Positions 24,170 to 34,903 are shown, counted from the stretch's first letter. The stretch: DNA of 64,000 bases from Paraspadella gotoi (GCA_051294375.1 CM119266.1:3970420-4034419); one strand, 5' to 3'. The notes: generated from the sequence alone by a model not told the origin. Made by a program: numbers and translations.

Positions 24170-26683
24170 TTAATCTACGTATGAAATCTGTTTGACGAAA
24201 TTTTTGGGGATCCAGCCTTGCTGACCGGATGAGCATGCCGTGACCCAGAGCCATTCCTCATCGCTCTGCCCGACCATGTCGGCAAGAAGGAACTCGTCCT
24301 TGTTGACGACGAAATCCGGGACGCGTGGATCCTGAAAATCGAATTCTGCGATGAGACGAACCACACCGAAATGATCGTGAAGAAACGTGTCGTCGAGACG
24401 CGTCAAGACTCCGGGCGACGTCACGTCCTGTTTGACGATGTCCATCGCCGGCTCGCCCTCGTGGGCGTGGACGATGACGGAAACTTTGCCCGCGGGCGGC
24501 GTCCGTTTCGGCGAAGGAGAATCCAGCTCTGGATTCGGAGCTCGCGGTCCCAAATGGTTGGCAGGGACGAAGCCTTCGTCGCCGTCGCCTTTGAGGACCC
24601 AAGTCCAATCAGGATCTTCGTCGTTGAGGACGGTGACCTTCTCTCCGGCGATCAACGAGACGTCGTTCTCCTCTACGGCGAAAAAGTCCCAGAGAGCGAG
24701 AGCATCGCCGTGTTGGAGACGTGAAAAGATTTTAATCTCGGAAATGTTGAGATTCTCTGGAATGAGCCAATATTTGCGGGTCATGGCGACGCTTTTTCCT
24801 CCGGAAAATTTGACGGGGATATTCTCTTGAATGACTTTGGTCTTTCGTTGATCGTTGGCGTCCGTGAGAACGAGTTTATCTTTTAATTCCTGCGTCGTCC
24901 GTTGGAGGTCGTTGTTGGGAGGACGAGACGGAAGAGGTTGAAGATATCCGTCCGCGTCTGTGGCGTCGACGACCTCGTCGAGACGGCGTCGCGCCATCTT
25001 TTCGCTTCCGCACGGAACGGCGCCATGCGGTTTTCTAAATGACGCCGGAAGCGTCATGCTGCCAGGATCGCGAAGGGCGTTGGGCGTGTCCAAGTCGGTC
25101 TTATCCTCGAGGGAACTGGCGTCGCGTCGATCCTTTCGCTGCATCTCCATCTTTCTTTGACGCCACGTTTGACGCACCTCCTTCGCCGATGAGGACGAAG
25201 TGGAGGCGACTTCCGAATCTGAACTCTTGTCTCCCCAACGAGAATCCATCCCAGTTCCGCTGTCGACTCCACCGAAGAGATCCGTCGTAGTGGAAGCGTG
25301 TTGAGGCGGAGAAGGAAGAGAGGAAGAGGAGGTGTCGACGTGACATCCGCTGCTCGAGTCGTTCCCGAAGGAGGTCGTCATCACGTGAGGAGGAACGACG
25401 CCGATGGCTCTAGAGTCTCTCTTCGCCGAACGATGTTGAGGAGTGTTGAAGAGCGATTCCTTCTTCCTCGCTTCGTGTTCGAACAAAACCTGATGGCTCC
25501 CGTGATGCGAAGGTCGACATCCTTTGACGCCTTCGGCTCGAGAATGAAGCATCATCGAAGTCGTCAAACGTTGAGAGTCTTGATCCTTTAATCTTCCTTC
25601 TTTAATGCATTGTTGCAGCGGAGAGACGAAGGAAGGAGATCGCGTTCCGCCGACGGACTTCTTGCCTTTCATCTTGACAACTTCCGAGCCTCCTCCTCCT
25701 CCTTTGTGGGCGTGGCCCTCGTGCTTCATTTTCGGACTCTTCCTCGGCGTGGACCCGATGTGTTTGGCGAGAGAATCCGAGAGTTCGATCTTTCCCGACG
25801 AAGTGTGGAAGACGTGAGCTTTGGGATCGAGCGAGGATTGATCGAGTCGAGATTGAGAACGATGAGATCTTTGTGAAGCGAGAGATTCGCGAGATCGAGA
25901 ATCCACTGTTCTTAAATCAGATCCAGAGATTCGTCCCTGCTGCTGCTGCTGCTGAGGCGGCGGATTCGGCGGCTGTGGCAGCGTGGGAGGTCTCGGCGGT
26001 GCGGCGGATGTCGTCGCAAAGTTGTTATCGCAAGAATCAACGCCACCTGACGATCCTCTCCGCGCGTTTTCGGGAGTCGGTCGAGGACGACCCGCTCGAG
26101 TCGCTTCGCTCGCCGAGGAATCACCTCCGGTAGCGGAGAGTTTGACGTGTTTCTTTAAATCAGACTGGATGGCCTTGAGCCTTTCCTCCACGTCGCCCTT
26201 GGAGGAGCATTTGCTTTTATTTCCATTTTGATCTCCCGGCGGAGAGACGACGTCCGCGTTTCCGTTGTCGTCTTGAGGTCGCGCGCGCATCTTCTTCGAT
26301 CTGACGCAATTCTCTCGGGGGATGAATCCTTCTGCTCCTTTGTCGCTGACCACGTAGAGCCAATCCTCGTCCCGGAAGATGACCACGACGGTCTGACCCA
26401 CGTTGACGCTGACTTCGTCCTCCATCTCCGCCACGTGTTGACGTGTCACCGTTCGCATGGCCTCCGCATAGGCGCCGCCTTGTACGACGCCTCCCGTACC
26501 CGATGCCGCCTCCAGGCCAACGAGGACGAGCGTCTCGATGCTCGTGCTTCCTGTCATCTTCCTCTTAGTCCACGAACGCGTCAATCCGCCTCGACCGCAA
26601 GGGTTCGCCCCTTCGATCCCGTCGCCCACCTCGCGGGCCTTTTTGGGGTGCGGCCTCGCGCGGGCCGGACAGAAAAATGCCAT
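24170..26683 (-). CDS. Dlish: Three-SH3 adaptor, Dlish/Vamana-like
   Basis: Single open frame of 837 residues starting MAFFCPARARPHPKK. SH3-1 is at about residues 81-128 (VSVNVGQTVVVIF, WLYVVSDKGAEGFIPRENC). SH3-2 is at about 660-712 (ALALWDFFAVEENDVSL, WTWVLKGDGDEGFVPANHLG). SH3-3 is at about 774-837 (LIAEFDFQ, EWLWVTA, GWIPKNFV). A 500-residue Ser/Gln/His-rich linker separates the first two. The N-terminal MAF-CP start and the one-plus-two arrangement of SH3 domains fit the Dlish (Vamana, CG10933) family as I remember it. In flies that protein links the cadherin Fat to the myosin Dachs at the apical cortex in Hippo and planar polarity signalling, and is S-acylated. Cys5 is a candidate acylation site here. 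Orthology rests on memory of the family, so treat the name as probable. Start is head-to-head with the kringle gene, 680 bases apart. Confidence 0.68.
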   Translation of the reverse strand: MAFFCPARARPHPKKAREVGDGIEGANPCGRGGLTRSWTKRKMTGSTSIETLVLVGLEAASGTGGVVQGGAYAEAMRTVTRQHVAEMEDEVSVNVGQTVVVIFRDEDWLYVVSDKGAEGFIPRENCVRSKKMRARPQDDNGNADVVSPPGDQNGNKSKCSSKGDVEERLKAIQSDLKKHVKLSATGGDSSASEATRAGRPRPTPENARRGSSGGVDSCDNNFATTSAAPPRPPTLPQPPNPPPQQQQQQGRISGSDLRTVDSRSRESLASQRSHRSQSRLDQSSLDPKAHVFHTSSGKIELSDSLAKHIGSTPRKSPKMKHEGHAHKGGGGGSEVVKMKGKKSVGGTRSPSFVSPLQQCIKEGRLKDQDSQRLTTSMMLHSRAEGVKGCRPSHHGSHQVLFEHEARKKESLFNTPQHRSAKRDSRAIGVVPPHVMTTSFGNDSSSGCHVDTSSSSLPSPPQHASTTTDLFGGVDSGTGMDSRWGDKSSDSEVASTSSSSAKEVRQTWRQRKMEMQRKDRRDASSLEDKTDLDTPNALRDPGSMTLPASFRKPHGAVPCGSEKMARRRLDEVVDATDADGYLQPLPSRPPNNDLQRTTQELKDKLVLTDANDQRKTKVIQENIPVKFSGGKSVAMTRKYWLIPENLNISEIKIFSRLQHGDALALWDFFAVEENDVSLIAGEKVTVLNDEDPDWTWVLKGDGDEGFVPANHLGPRAPNPELDSPSPKRTPPAGKVSVIVHAHEGEPAMDIVKQDVTSPGVLTRLDDTFLHDHFGVVRLIAEFDFQDPRVPDFVVNKDEFLLADMVGQSDEEWLWVTACSSGQQGWIPKNFVKQISYVD

Positions 26684-27364
26684 TTGGAGGCCAAGGGTTC
26701 GAACTTTTCACCTTTGATCATCAATTTATCTACAGTTTAAGGTTAAGGCGGCATTTTGACCGGTTTTTTGGGGGCGCGTTATTCAACAAAGGCGTCCATA
26801 ATATTTTCGTGGTTCCACAAGCCAGTGGTGAGTTATAGAAAGGCCTCGTGAAAAGTCGCCTCACCAGCATAAAAAAACAGGCATCCCTGAACAAAGACAA
26901 AAGGCCAATTAGTTAACGAATTTATTTAAAAACTATTGGTAATATTGTCTTAACAGGTAATAAATTTAGTTAAACTATAGGAAAAAATTATTTGGATAGT
27001 AATAGTTATATTCTAATCGTTGTCAACTTACTGTGTTTCAAGCTATTTTTAAAATCCATTTATCGAAATGATTATATGCGCGGTATAATTTGTTTTAACC
27101 TTTTACATTATTGACTTGTAAATTTTAGTAACCTAATCCGTTTCAATGTCAACATCCTAGAGACGAAAGGAAATTCTTCTGGGCTTTGGACTTGGAAAAC
27201 TAATAATAATAAAAAGCTTTTAAATAAAAAGCTTTTTAATACACCCACGGTCAGAATCGAAATCTTTCTTCGGTTTCTTTGAGGATTCATATTCAAAGGA
27301 GAAATGTTTTTTTCTCTTTGACAAAACTTGTATCGCTTAAAACTTTTATCTCCGACTCAAGAAA
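26684..27364. other. Head-to-head promoter spacer
   Basis: Lies between the starts of the Dlish-like gene (minus) and the kringle gene (plus), so it should hold both promoters. Near the minus-strand start it is GC-rich; it is AT-rich elsewhere. No exon or recognised motif is seen. Confidence 0.45.
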
Positions 27365-29001
27365 ATGTGTAATTTTCGTTGCAAGCGAAAACTAATTTAT
27401 ATAATTCATTACCTTATAACAATCATTCTTATACTTATAACAATAATACTTCACTTTCTCTCGACGGAATTCGGGAGAACTCACGTTTTTGAAAAACTGA
27501 GCGATTGTTATTTCACGGAAAATGGAGAAGATTACATTGGACATCGCTCCTACACCAGAAACGGGCTCACTTGTCAAGTAAGTTTAGCAAATATTGTAAT
27601 ACTTTTGCAAAAACATTTAAATATGACATTAACGATTATAAGATTTTATTGTGATGATTTATCAGGAATGGATCAAACAATCTCCTCAAAAGCATCATTA
27701 CTCAAATAGCACATTTGCGTTTTTCAGGTGTTTACAAATTCACTGCTTATAGGCTAACTCTTGCCCCCTCTCTCCAATTAGTAAATATAATTAAACTCTT
27801 TATAATTTAGGGATGGATCACCGATAAAAGCGAAAAATTACTGCAGGAATCCAATAGCCAAGTTAGTTGGACCAAGAAGCAAGCCATGGTGTTACACCAC
27901 AAAAGCGGACAGACGTTGGGAGTACTGCTTCGAACACGATGGTTTATGCAATCTGAGGGCTCTTTTTATTCATGGAGCTGAAACGGAACTATTTGATAAA
28001 AAAGTGACACTCTTTTATCCTACGCACACAATCGTAATTGTTATATGGGTAATGACCTATATCTGGATTTTCTTTTCTTTTCTGTTTTTATTGGCTTTTG
28101 CTATGTTACGTAAAATAAATGATTGGAATGCACTTGGTCTGAAACACCCCGACGTATTGATATGGTATATGAATGCAGCAATGTGGCTCAGCTTAATGCT
28201 TCATATTTCATGGATGTTTTTATGGGATCGCGAATACATAGAAGTTTCATTTGTCCTTTGGATTCTTTCAACATTTTTTTCTTCATATGTTTCATTTGGA
28301 AATAATTGGAATTATCAAAAATTTGCAATTGAAATCGAATGTATAGAAGAAAGAACAAAAGTCCGACGTTTCGCCCACTTCCTTCTGTTACAGGTCTTAA
28401 CATATTTATAAATCAATATAGTAATTTCGACCCTGCTCTTTACATCAAACAATAATTTTCCTACAGAATGGACTTGTGGCGTTCTTTACAACGACAACAT
28501 TTTTTAACGCATCTATGTTTACAATTGTCATGGAAACTAACAAAGTTCTTAATGAAGAAGTTGCTGCCTTATTCGCCATTTCAATCCTATTTGTTATGTA
28601 TATAGCGTGGTGTATATTTGACTTGATTCTTATGTCAAATTCGATGAGTTATTTATACAGTCCCCAGGTAAAACCTTCCTAAAATATGCGTTCTTAGCAT
28701 AATTTTACAGAACTTCCATTCTCTCTTAAAATAACAGATTGTTTGTATAATTTTCTCCGCTGGGACACTGTCACGAAGCTGGAATTCAAAATCGACGGCA
28801 ATGATACTATTAGCAGTATTTGTAGTAATAGTGGTGGCAACATTAGAGACAAAAATTATCGTTACCATTGTACAGAGTTTAAAAAAAAAGAAAGCAAAAA
28901 GCAACGTGGAAAGCTTACCATCATCCTCTACAATAGGAACAATGACAAGAAGTGAATATTCACTTTATAATGAAAGATTTCGACGTCCCTTACTTCTGTA
29001 A
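27365..29001 (+). CDS. Kringle-domain multi-pass membrane protein
   Basis: Five exons: 27365-27577, 27666-27727, 27811-28393, 28467-28667 and 28738-29001, giving 440 residues with matching phases. Residues 10-31 are hydrophobic (signal peptide or anchor). Residues 48-138 form a kringle with all six cysteines (48, 70, 103, 119, 131, 138) and hallmark strings GEDYIGHRSYTRNGLTCQEW, NYCRNP, KPWCYTT and RRWEYC. Six clear hydrophobic helices follow at about 164-191, 207-231, 235-256, 282-307, 318-341 and 373-397; 354-364 is a weak seventh. The tail has KKKKAK and is Ser/Thr-rich. Kringles are disulphide-bonded extracellular binding modules. I know of kringles in proteases, ROR kinases, Kremen and PIK3IP1 (single-pass or secreted), not in a multi-pass protein. 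It may be a receptor with a kringle ectodomain, but topology is ambiguous. Splice sites are strong. Confidence 0.8.
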
Positions 29002-29025
29002 TATGCACCATATAGGTCCTTATTA

Positions 29026-29031
29026 AATAAA
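29026..29031 (+). terminator. Poly(A) signal of the kringle gene
   Basis: AATAAA about 25 bases after the TAA stop, a close but plausible distance. Confidence 0.5.
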
Positions 29032-30194
29032 TGACGCATTTTAACCTATTTTTTTAGTAATTGAACAAAACTGTATTAAAATGTCAAAGTTTTTTTTTTA
29101 AAGATTTCTTTAATTTGTTAGTTTGTATGTATATAAATTAAATGTGTCATTTTAAAAAAAATATTGATCCACCTTCTAAACATGCACAAAAAATATTAAG
29201 ATTTTGCTGACTGTTTCATTAAAAAGCTTAATTCCTAGATAATGACAATTTTTTACCTATTTAATGAATTACAAAATAATTATTAAAAAAAGTATTTTAC
29301 TATCCCTTTAGTAGATTCGTTTAAAAATAGAGGCATTTAAAAATTAGAGATGTAAAACGCGAATCCAAGCAACGCAGTTGTAGAATTGAAATCGCGACGA
29401 TGAGGCTCACAGTCTCACAGGAATCATGGTGTCAACTCGATTCTCTCCATGTGGCGAAACAAAGATGGTTCTCGTTGATATGCGGAGAAAATTTAGGGAA
29501 GCGAAAACACGAAGCACGGCGAAGGAAATGGGACAGAAAGAGAGAGAGAGAAAGGCAGGAGAGTTGGGAGGAGGAACGCGCAAATGGAAAGAAGCAATGA
29601 ATGGGTTCAGCTCTCCATCTGACTCAGAGTGGGTATGCAAAGGGACATGTTGATCGCGAGAGAGAGAGTGGAAATGGGGATCAGTTGTCGAGGCGGCATA
29701 TGGATTTCTTTTCTCAATTAGATTAGATGAAGATTAGTTAAGATTTAAGATAAGGTTCACCTGTTGAATTGAATAATTTCATAGAATACATTTATTTAAA
29801 CTTGCTAACCTGGATTAGTCAAAGATGAAGTTTACTTTAAACGAATTTTCTAAAACAATTTAAAATTTAAAATACGTATGCAAATATGCAGCGGTGGAAT
29901 GCGTTAATAATACAGATACGTTTATACACGTTTTTAATTTAATGAAAATCGCTCAGCCCCCAAATTACTAAGTTGCAAATAATCTATGTGACCTTTGGAT
30001 ATTTTTGTTTGCGAGACCTTTTAGAAGTAATAGAATGACAGATTTAAATAAATTCATTAATGAATGACGTGAGTAATTCGACATAACACTACCGCAAATC
30101 GACTGAGGAGCCAACAGCCAAGTTCTACGGTTTCAAGTATTTTTTTAAAAAATTCTCAACATCCTTCTCGTCGCCACGCATAAGCACGAGGAGC

Positions 30195-30217
30195 CACGTG
30201 ACCAAGACTATCACGTG
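30195..30217. promoter_or_regulatory. Paired CACGTG E-boxes
   Basis: GCCACGTGACC and ATCACGTGATC lie 17 bases apart. The palindromic core suits bHLH-ZIP factors (MITF/TFE, USF, MYC-MAX). The gene they serve is unclear: NME5 begins 1.1 kb downstream and the kringle gene ends 1.2 kb upstream. Confidence 0.4.
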
Positions 30218-30948
30218 ATCGAGAAAACCTTTCCATGACACCAAAAAACATGAAAACAAAAGGGACAGTTGGAAGGAGTGGGAAAGCTTATTTTACGAGA
30301 AAGGCTTAAAAGCTTATAGCGACAAAACCCAAAAGTTATTCTTGATTATTGCAGGAAGTAAAACGAGCATGAATTAGTAAAGCGTATTTGCCATGGTTTC
30401 TTTAATTTTAATCAAACTTTCATTTCCAATTTATTCTTTCACCAACCTTTTTTATATCCAATAAATACAAAGCCGCGACACAAAGCAATTGATAGTTTTA
30501 ACATTTAAACTATTTTCTTTGTAAACCTACAGATCTTATTTTAAAACTTTGAAAACTTTAAAATTGAAAGGTTTTGCGTGATTTATTAATATTTTCAAAC
30601 TGTGTACATTTGGTTTAAAAATTTTGCATTTTTAATAGTTTTTCGTCCATTGGTTCCATCTCTCAAGGTTTGAGGTCCGGACAGGAAGAGGAGTAGGAAG
30701 AGGAGGAAGAAAATGTCCTTATATGGAAAAATTGGCAAAAATGCTGCCTCAGTACGAATGGCAGCAGTGCAAAAACGGACGCGGCAGAGCTGGAAGGGTT
30801 TAATAAAAACCACTTATTTTATTGTTATAAACATATTTTAAATTCAATTCTAGTTTAATAAAAACCGAAAAATTCGATCAATAAACACAAGATCAAGAAA
30901 AATCCTCTCAATATAACTTATTTATAAAAGATATATTTCCGATTTTTT

Positions 30949-30961
30949 GTTGCCTAGCAAC
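30949..30961. promoter_or_regulatory. RFX X-box (GTTGCCTAGCAAC)
   Basis: Perfect inverted half-sites GTTGC and GCAAC around a short core match the X-box bound by RFX factors, which drive ciliary genes in animals. It lies about 400 bases upstream of the NME5 start codon and in front of the NME5-RSPH14 pair, both axonemal genes. Confidence 0.7.
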
Positions 30962-31358
30962 GCAATAACTCGACACTAAATACAAACCTGCTTTCAACAG
31001 CAGGAAAAATAAAACCTCGCTTTTAATAAATACCAAACTTTGAAAATTGAAGACTGGAAATCTATTTAATGATAGAACTAAATTAAATAAGCTAACTATT
31101 TTAAACAAATAGCAGTTTATATTTAGAACTCGAAAAATTATTACGGTATCTGTGAGTACATTATAGTTTCATGCAATTCCCTTTTTCGAGTTGCAATAAA
31201 ACGAATAGAAATACACTTTCAAAAAAGCATCGATATTACAGAACTATAAAAAGTGTTCTTACGTTAACAAATTTTTTTCACTCTGGGGTTTAATTAGTTT
31301 TTATAATTTTACCAAGTCTATTTAAAAGCTGACGGTATTTAGAAAGGCGACGTCAATC

Positions 31359-32736
31359 ATGGCGGACGAGGAAATGGATCTTATGAAGCCGCCGCAAATA
31401 TTCGTGGAGCGAACGCTGGCGATCGTGAAACCCGACGCCGTGGAAAAAGCGGAGGAGATAGAGGACATCATCCTTCGCACGGGATTCACGATCCTTCAAC
31501 GACGTCGCGTCCACTTGACGCCCGAACAGGCATCCGACTTGTACGCCGAACACTACGGAAAGCTCTTCTTCCCTTCATTGGTCGCATACATGTCTTCCGC
31601 GCCCGTGATCGTCATGGTGCTCGCCAGGTTTGTGGCGATGGATTCACTTTAGCTAATCGCGTGAATACAACATACAACAGCGATGGTGATGTAAGACTGT
31701 AAGAGTGAGCTTTTTATCTCCCCACAAGAGGCCTTGGGTTCGAGCCTGCTATGTTTTACTTTTTTTTAGAAAGAGACGAACAGTGGTTAGATTCGCAGTT
31801 TTAATGTGGCAATTAACAGAGGGTAACTTGACGTGGAGTGGAACCCAAAAAATTACAGCCCGATTTTCCAAAAGCGCCCCATTTGATCCTAAATTCGAAA
31901 AAAAATTAATATTTAGGTTTAAGTTTAAGACCCAAGTCGGGCATTGCATAAGTTCACCCCGCCTGTAAGCATGACACCTTCGGTCGTGATCCGGTGGCTC
32001 ATTGAGTAAAGCCATCGGCTCATGACCACTAGGTATTAGGTTCAATACAATCCCGGTACCTACCCTGCGGGAAGCGTGAGGACGGCCTTAAACCGCGTTG
32101 GGGGCGTGGAAAACCCCCAAGCCTGGTTCCAAACCCAGCTCCCGTTCCATTGCTGCTGAGAGGGCACAGAAGTTACGGATAGTAGTCTTCAGCCCACAGA
32201 GCGCCTTATCTAAAGATAATACAAGGCTCCATTAACAAAATCAAGGCTTACGTTTTTAATTTTTTCTCGTTTTTCTAAACAGAGAAAAAGCAATCAGTTT
32301 CTGGAGAGAGTTGATCGGTCCAACTAACAGCATAAAAGCCAAGGCGACACATCCGGACAGTCTGCGCGCCATCTACGGCACGGATGACCAGAAGAACGCC
32401 GTCCACGGCAGCGACGCTTACTCTTCGGCAGAAAGAGAAGTTCGATTCTTTTTTCCCGATTCAGTTCTTGAGCCAATACCTATTGGTAAGTCAATATGAT
32501 AGTGTTATACTGGCATTTCGCATGAAATTCCAAATATTTCTCTGGAACTATTTTCAGCTCAAGCCGCCAAAGATTATCTCGAAGCCTACGTCAATCCAAC
32601 GCTGTTGAAAGGCCTCACTTCCTTGTGCAAAATGAAACCATCGGATCCAGTGACTTGGTTGGCGGATTGGTTGTTAGAAAATAACCCCAACAAACCCAAG
32701 ACGGCGGGATTAAGAATTGACATTCCCACTGGCTAA
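31359..32736 (+). CDS. NME5: NME5-type nucleoside diphosphate kinase homolog, radial spoke
   Basis: Three exons: 31359-31627, 32283-32485 and 32558-32736, 216 residues (human NME5 is about 212). The NDK domain (about 16-145) shows ERTLAIVKPDAV at its start and NAVHGSDAYSSAEREVRFFFP, with the phosphate-accepting His in place. A C-terminal DPY30-type dimerisation helix pair follows (YLEAYVNPTLLKGLTSLC, DPVTWLADWLLENNP). This NDK + DPY30 pair is the NME5 signature. NME5 is a component of axonemal radial spokes and is needed for ciliary and sperm motility. Intron 1 holds SINE-like relics. It lies 380 bases upstream of RSPH14 on the same strand. Confidence 0.93.
31685..31755 (+). mobile_element. 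tRNA-like fragment in NME5 intron 1
   Basis: Has a B-box-like GGGTTCGAGCCT at about 31737 and an upstream GTGATGTAAGACTGTAAGAG. It looks like the head of a SINE, not a working tRNA, because I cannot build a proper cloverleaf. Confidence 0.35.
31985..32240 (+). mobile_element. tRNA-derived SINE in NME5 intron 1
   Basis: An A-box-like GTGGCTCATTGAGTAAAGCC is followed about 40 bases later by a B-box-like AGGTTCAATACAATCC, matching a tRNA-type internal promoter. The tail includes GAGGACGGCCTTAAACCGCG and GGGGGCGTGGAAAACCCCC (hairpin). It is GC-richer than the surrounding intron. Ends are approximate. Confidence 0.6.
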
Positions 32737-32796
32737 TTTGACTCTTATTATTTTATTTTACATTGAAAATCTTGGCGGAGTGTGTTAGTTTTTCGT

Positions 32797-32802
32797 AATA
32801 AA
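32797..32802 (+). terminator. Poly(A) signal of NME5
   Basis: AATAAA about 60 bases after the stop codon. Confidence 0.55.
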
Positions 32803-33119
32803 GTACCTTGATATATATTTTTTTAAATCTTACCACGAAATAAACGTAGTTTTGATGAATTGTCAAGTAAATTCAGATTGGATTGCACTCACAACAATCT
32901 AGGCGAAATTTACCAATTTACTTCAACCGGCAGTTTTCTTCTATTAAGTTTCAAAGAACAAACAAAAACTCAATTAAAAAGTGAAATTGTACAGAGACGT
33001 ATCATTTCTTCCAACAATCATTTTGTGTAATTACTGTAAATGAAAAGGTTTTATTACTCGTTTTTAATTTTATAATAGAGAAATAACTTCAGTAGAAACT
33101 GTAGAACATACTGCGCACA

Positions 33120-34843
33120 ATGGCTTTCACGGTTATCTCTGCTAAATACCCACCTCAAATTGACCCTACCCGGGTACCTTTAGCATATGGGGATCGAGCC
33201 CTTCCTAAAATAAACAGGGAGCTACAGGTTTGTTTTAAAAAACTATGTGGCTTAAAATGGATCAATTAGTTATTTCAATCAGTGTTTTTAATATTTATTA
33301 AGGATTCAGTACTTCTCACACGTCAACGAGCACTAATGTCCTTGTGTGATTATCTTCACGACCCAGAACACATTGCAGAAGCATTAAGAGTCGGCATCGC
33401 AAAAAGTTTAAAAAGCTTATTAACCGATGAAGACTCCACCGTAAGGTATTTGAGTTATCATTTCAATCTTATAACAATTTACTAAGCAATTAACTTGTGG
33501 TTGGTCATATTACCCTATAACTCGTCTGAGAACCAACAGCTTCTATGGGTTCTCCCGACCTAAGGACTCGGGTTCGTGCCCTGCTGATTCTCATAAGTGG
33601 GATGGGGAGTCTAACAAAAAAGTAGTTCTGCAACTGTTAGGTTCTTAGTCATGAAACTTGCTTGCTACGGACGGTGACCCGCGCGAGGCATCGTTTTTCA
33701 GTCAATTTTTTCTTCCCTTTTTTCATTTCAAACCAGACAAAAAGCAACCGAGTGCCTATTTGTCATCGCTGGGCACGCAGTAGGACGTGATGCGTTCCTG
33801 GACAATGAAATTGTTATCCCGGTTTCCAAGTTGTTCGATGACCCAATAGACATCGCACGGAAAAATGCGCATAAAGTTATTACATTAAATTACCTTCTAA
33901 AATAATTTTCTAATTTATAACAAATTCTTAATACGTTAACAGGCAATGGAAATGATAGCAGAAACACCGCCGGGAGCAGCAGGAATTGTAGCCGCAAATC
34001 TTGTTCCACAAGTAAGCAATGAAGTTCAGTATAAATTTTTAAAAAATCCATTTGCACGAATCATTTTGAAATAGTTGGTGGTAAAACTTCAAGAGGAGGT
34101 GGATGAAATAAAAGAACTGATACTGGACACCCTCCATTTCTGTATGAGAGTGGATACCGATCATGCCCTAGAAGCTGGAGGTATGGAAGTATATACGGAT
34201 CTTCTCACACACCCTATCGATACAATCCGAGCGAAGGTAATTTGAACGACACTTAATTTGAACTCCCAGCTATTATTTTTTTAATTTTCAATTTACATTT
34301 CAAAGGCGGCGCGTGATATCATGGATCTGTCAGTTCCATTAGCGGGTAAAAATAAAGCTGTCGAGGTACGTGCTCTTCCGGCTCTTGTGACTCTGCTAAA
34401 AGACAATTCCACTGATGTGAGAGCAAAAGCTGCAGGAGCAATCATGACAATCACGATCACAACACAGGTGATTGCTAGGATTCTGTGATGGGAAGACAGG
34501 GCAAAGGCAATTAATTAAGATCTTTTAGGGAAAGAAAACCGCGATACGAAGTGGGGCCATCAAGGACTTGGTGGGTCTAGTCGACGACGAAAACTCCGAG
34601 GTTCGTCTCAATGCCCTTAAAGCGATCACTTGTCTGAGTGAGGCGCCTGAGGGACGACGGAATCTCTTGCACCACGTCGATCAGGTAAGTTTAATCGCCT
34701 TGAGAATTAAAGTATAACTGATAACCTGATTAACCAATTCATTAACAAAGATCCGAAACCGAATTTCAATCGACTCGGAACGCAGCGGAGCAGTGCGCAA
34801 AGCAGCGGAAATCGCTGTCAAAGTCATTACGTGGAAGCCTTAA
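33120..34843 (+). CDS. RSPH14: Radial spoke head 14 homolog (armadillo-repeat protein)
   Basis: Eight exons: 33120-33227, 33303-33445, 33737-33875, 33943-34011, 34075-34236, 34306-34467, 34529-34684 and 34751-34843, 343 residues (human RSPH14/RTDR1 about 348). The N-terminus ISAKYPPQIDPTRVPLAYG and RALPKINRELQ is characteristic. The body is ARM/HEAT-like helical repeats (LTRQRALMSLCDYLHDPEHI, RALPALVTLLKDNSTDVRAKA, IKDLVGLVDDENSEVRLNAL). Radial spokes relay signals between the central pair and dynein arms in motile cilia. All junctions are GT-AG and in phase. Intron 2 carries a SINE-like relic. Confidence 0.93.
33495..33700 (+). mobile_element. SINE-like relic in RSPH14 intron 2
   Basis: A B-box-like GGGTTCGTGCCC at about 33569 is followed by CTCATAAGTGGGATGGGGAGTC, similar to the tail at 10138 (ATAAGAGGGATGGGGCG). 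It lies wholly within intron 33446-33736. Same family as the 10 kb element is likely. Confidence 0.5.
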
Positions 34844-34897
34844 CCAAACCACAACTTGATAATGACCGCAAGAAAAAACAAAAAACTTCTTTGTCCA

Positions 34898-34903
34898 AAT
34901 AAA
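34898..34903 (+). terminator. Poly(A) signal of RSPH14
   Basis: AATAAA about 55 bases after the stop, within 120 bases of the next gene's start codon, showing tight gene packing. Confidence 0.55.

Larger units (their letters stand above)
29002..31358. other. Spacer between the kringle gene and NME5
   Basis: Mostly AT-rich. A purine-rich patch (29400-29700) gives low-complexity ORFs on both strands that I do not accept as genes. Two CACGTG E-boxes (30195 and 30212) and an RFX X-box (30949) suggest promoter activity. No exon was recognised in 2.3 kb, so a short gene or noncoding RNA near the E-boxes cannot be excluded. Confidence 0.4.

Noticed and set aside
24371-26740. Plus-strand ORFs opposite the three-SH3 gene
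   Set aside because: The minus frame encodes three intact SH3 domains over the same DNA; the opposite frames have no domain.
28004-28411. Frizzled/Smoothened identity for the membrane helices
   Set aside because: No cysteine-rich Frizzled domain and no KTxxxW-type motif seen; helices do not resemble that family.
27365-29001. ROR, Kremen or plasminogen-family assignment of the kringle gene
   Set aside because: No kinase, WSC, CUB or protease domain follows; the kringle is followed by several membrane helices.
29400-29653. Short ORFs near 29.4-29.65 kb
   Set aside because: Purine-rich low-complexity DNA, overlapping on both strands, with no splice context.
31705-31968. 87-residue plus-strand ORF
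   Set aside because: Lies inside NME5 intron 1 and crosses a SINE-like fragment; no independent support.
31685-32070. Functional tRNA genes in NME5 intron 1
   Set aside because: A- and B-box-like motifs exist but I could not form an acceptor stem and anticodon arm; SINE heads explain them better.
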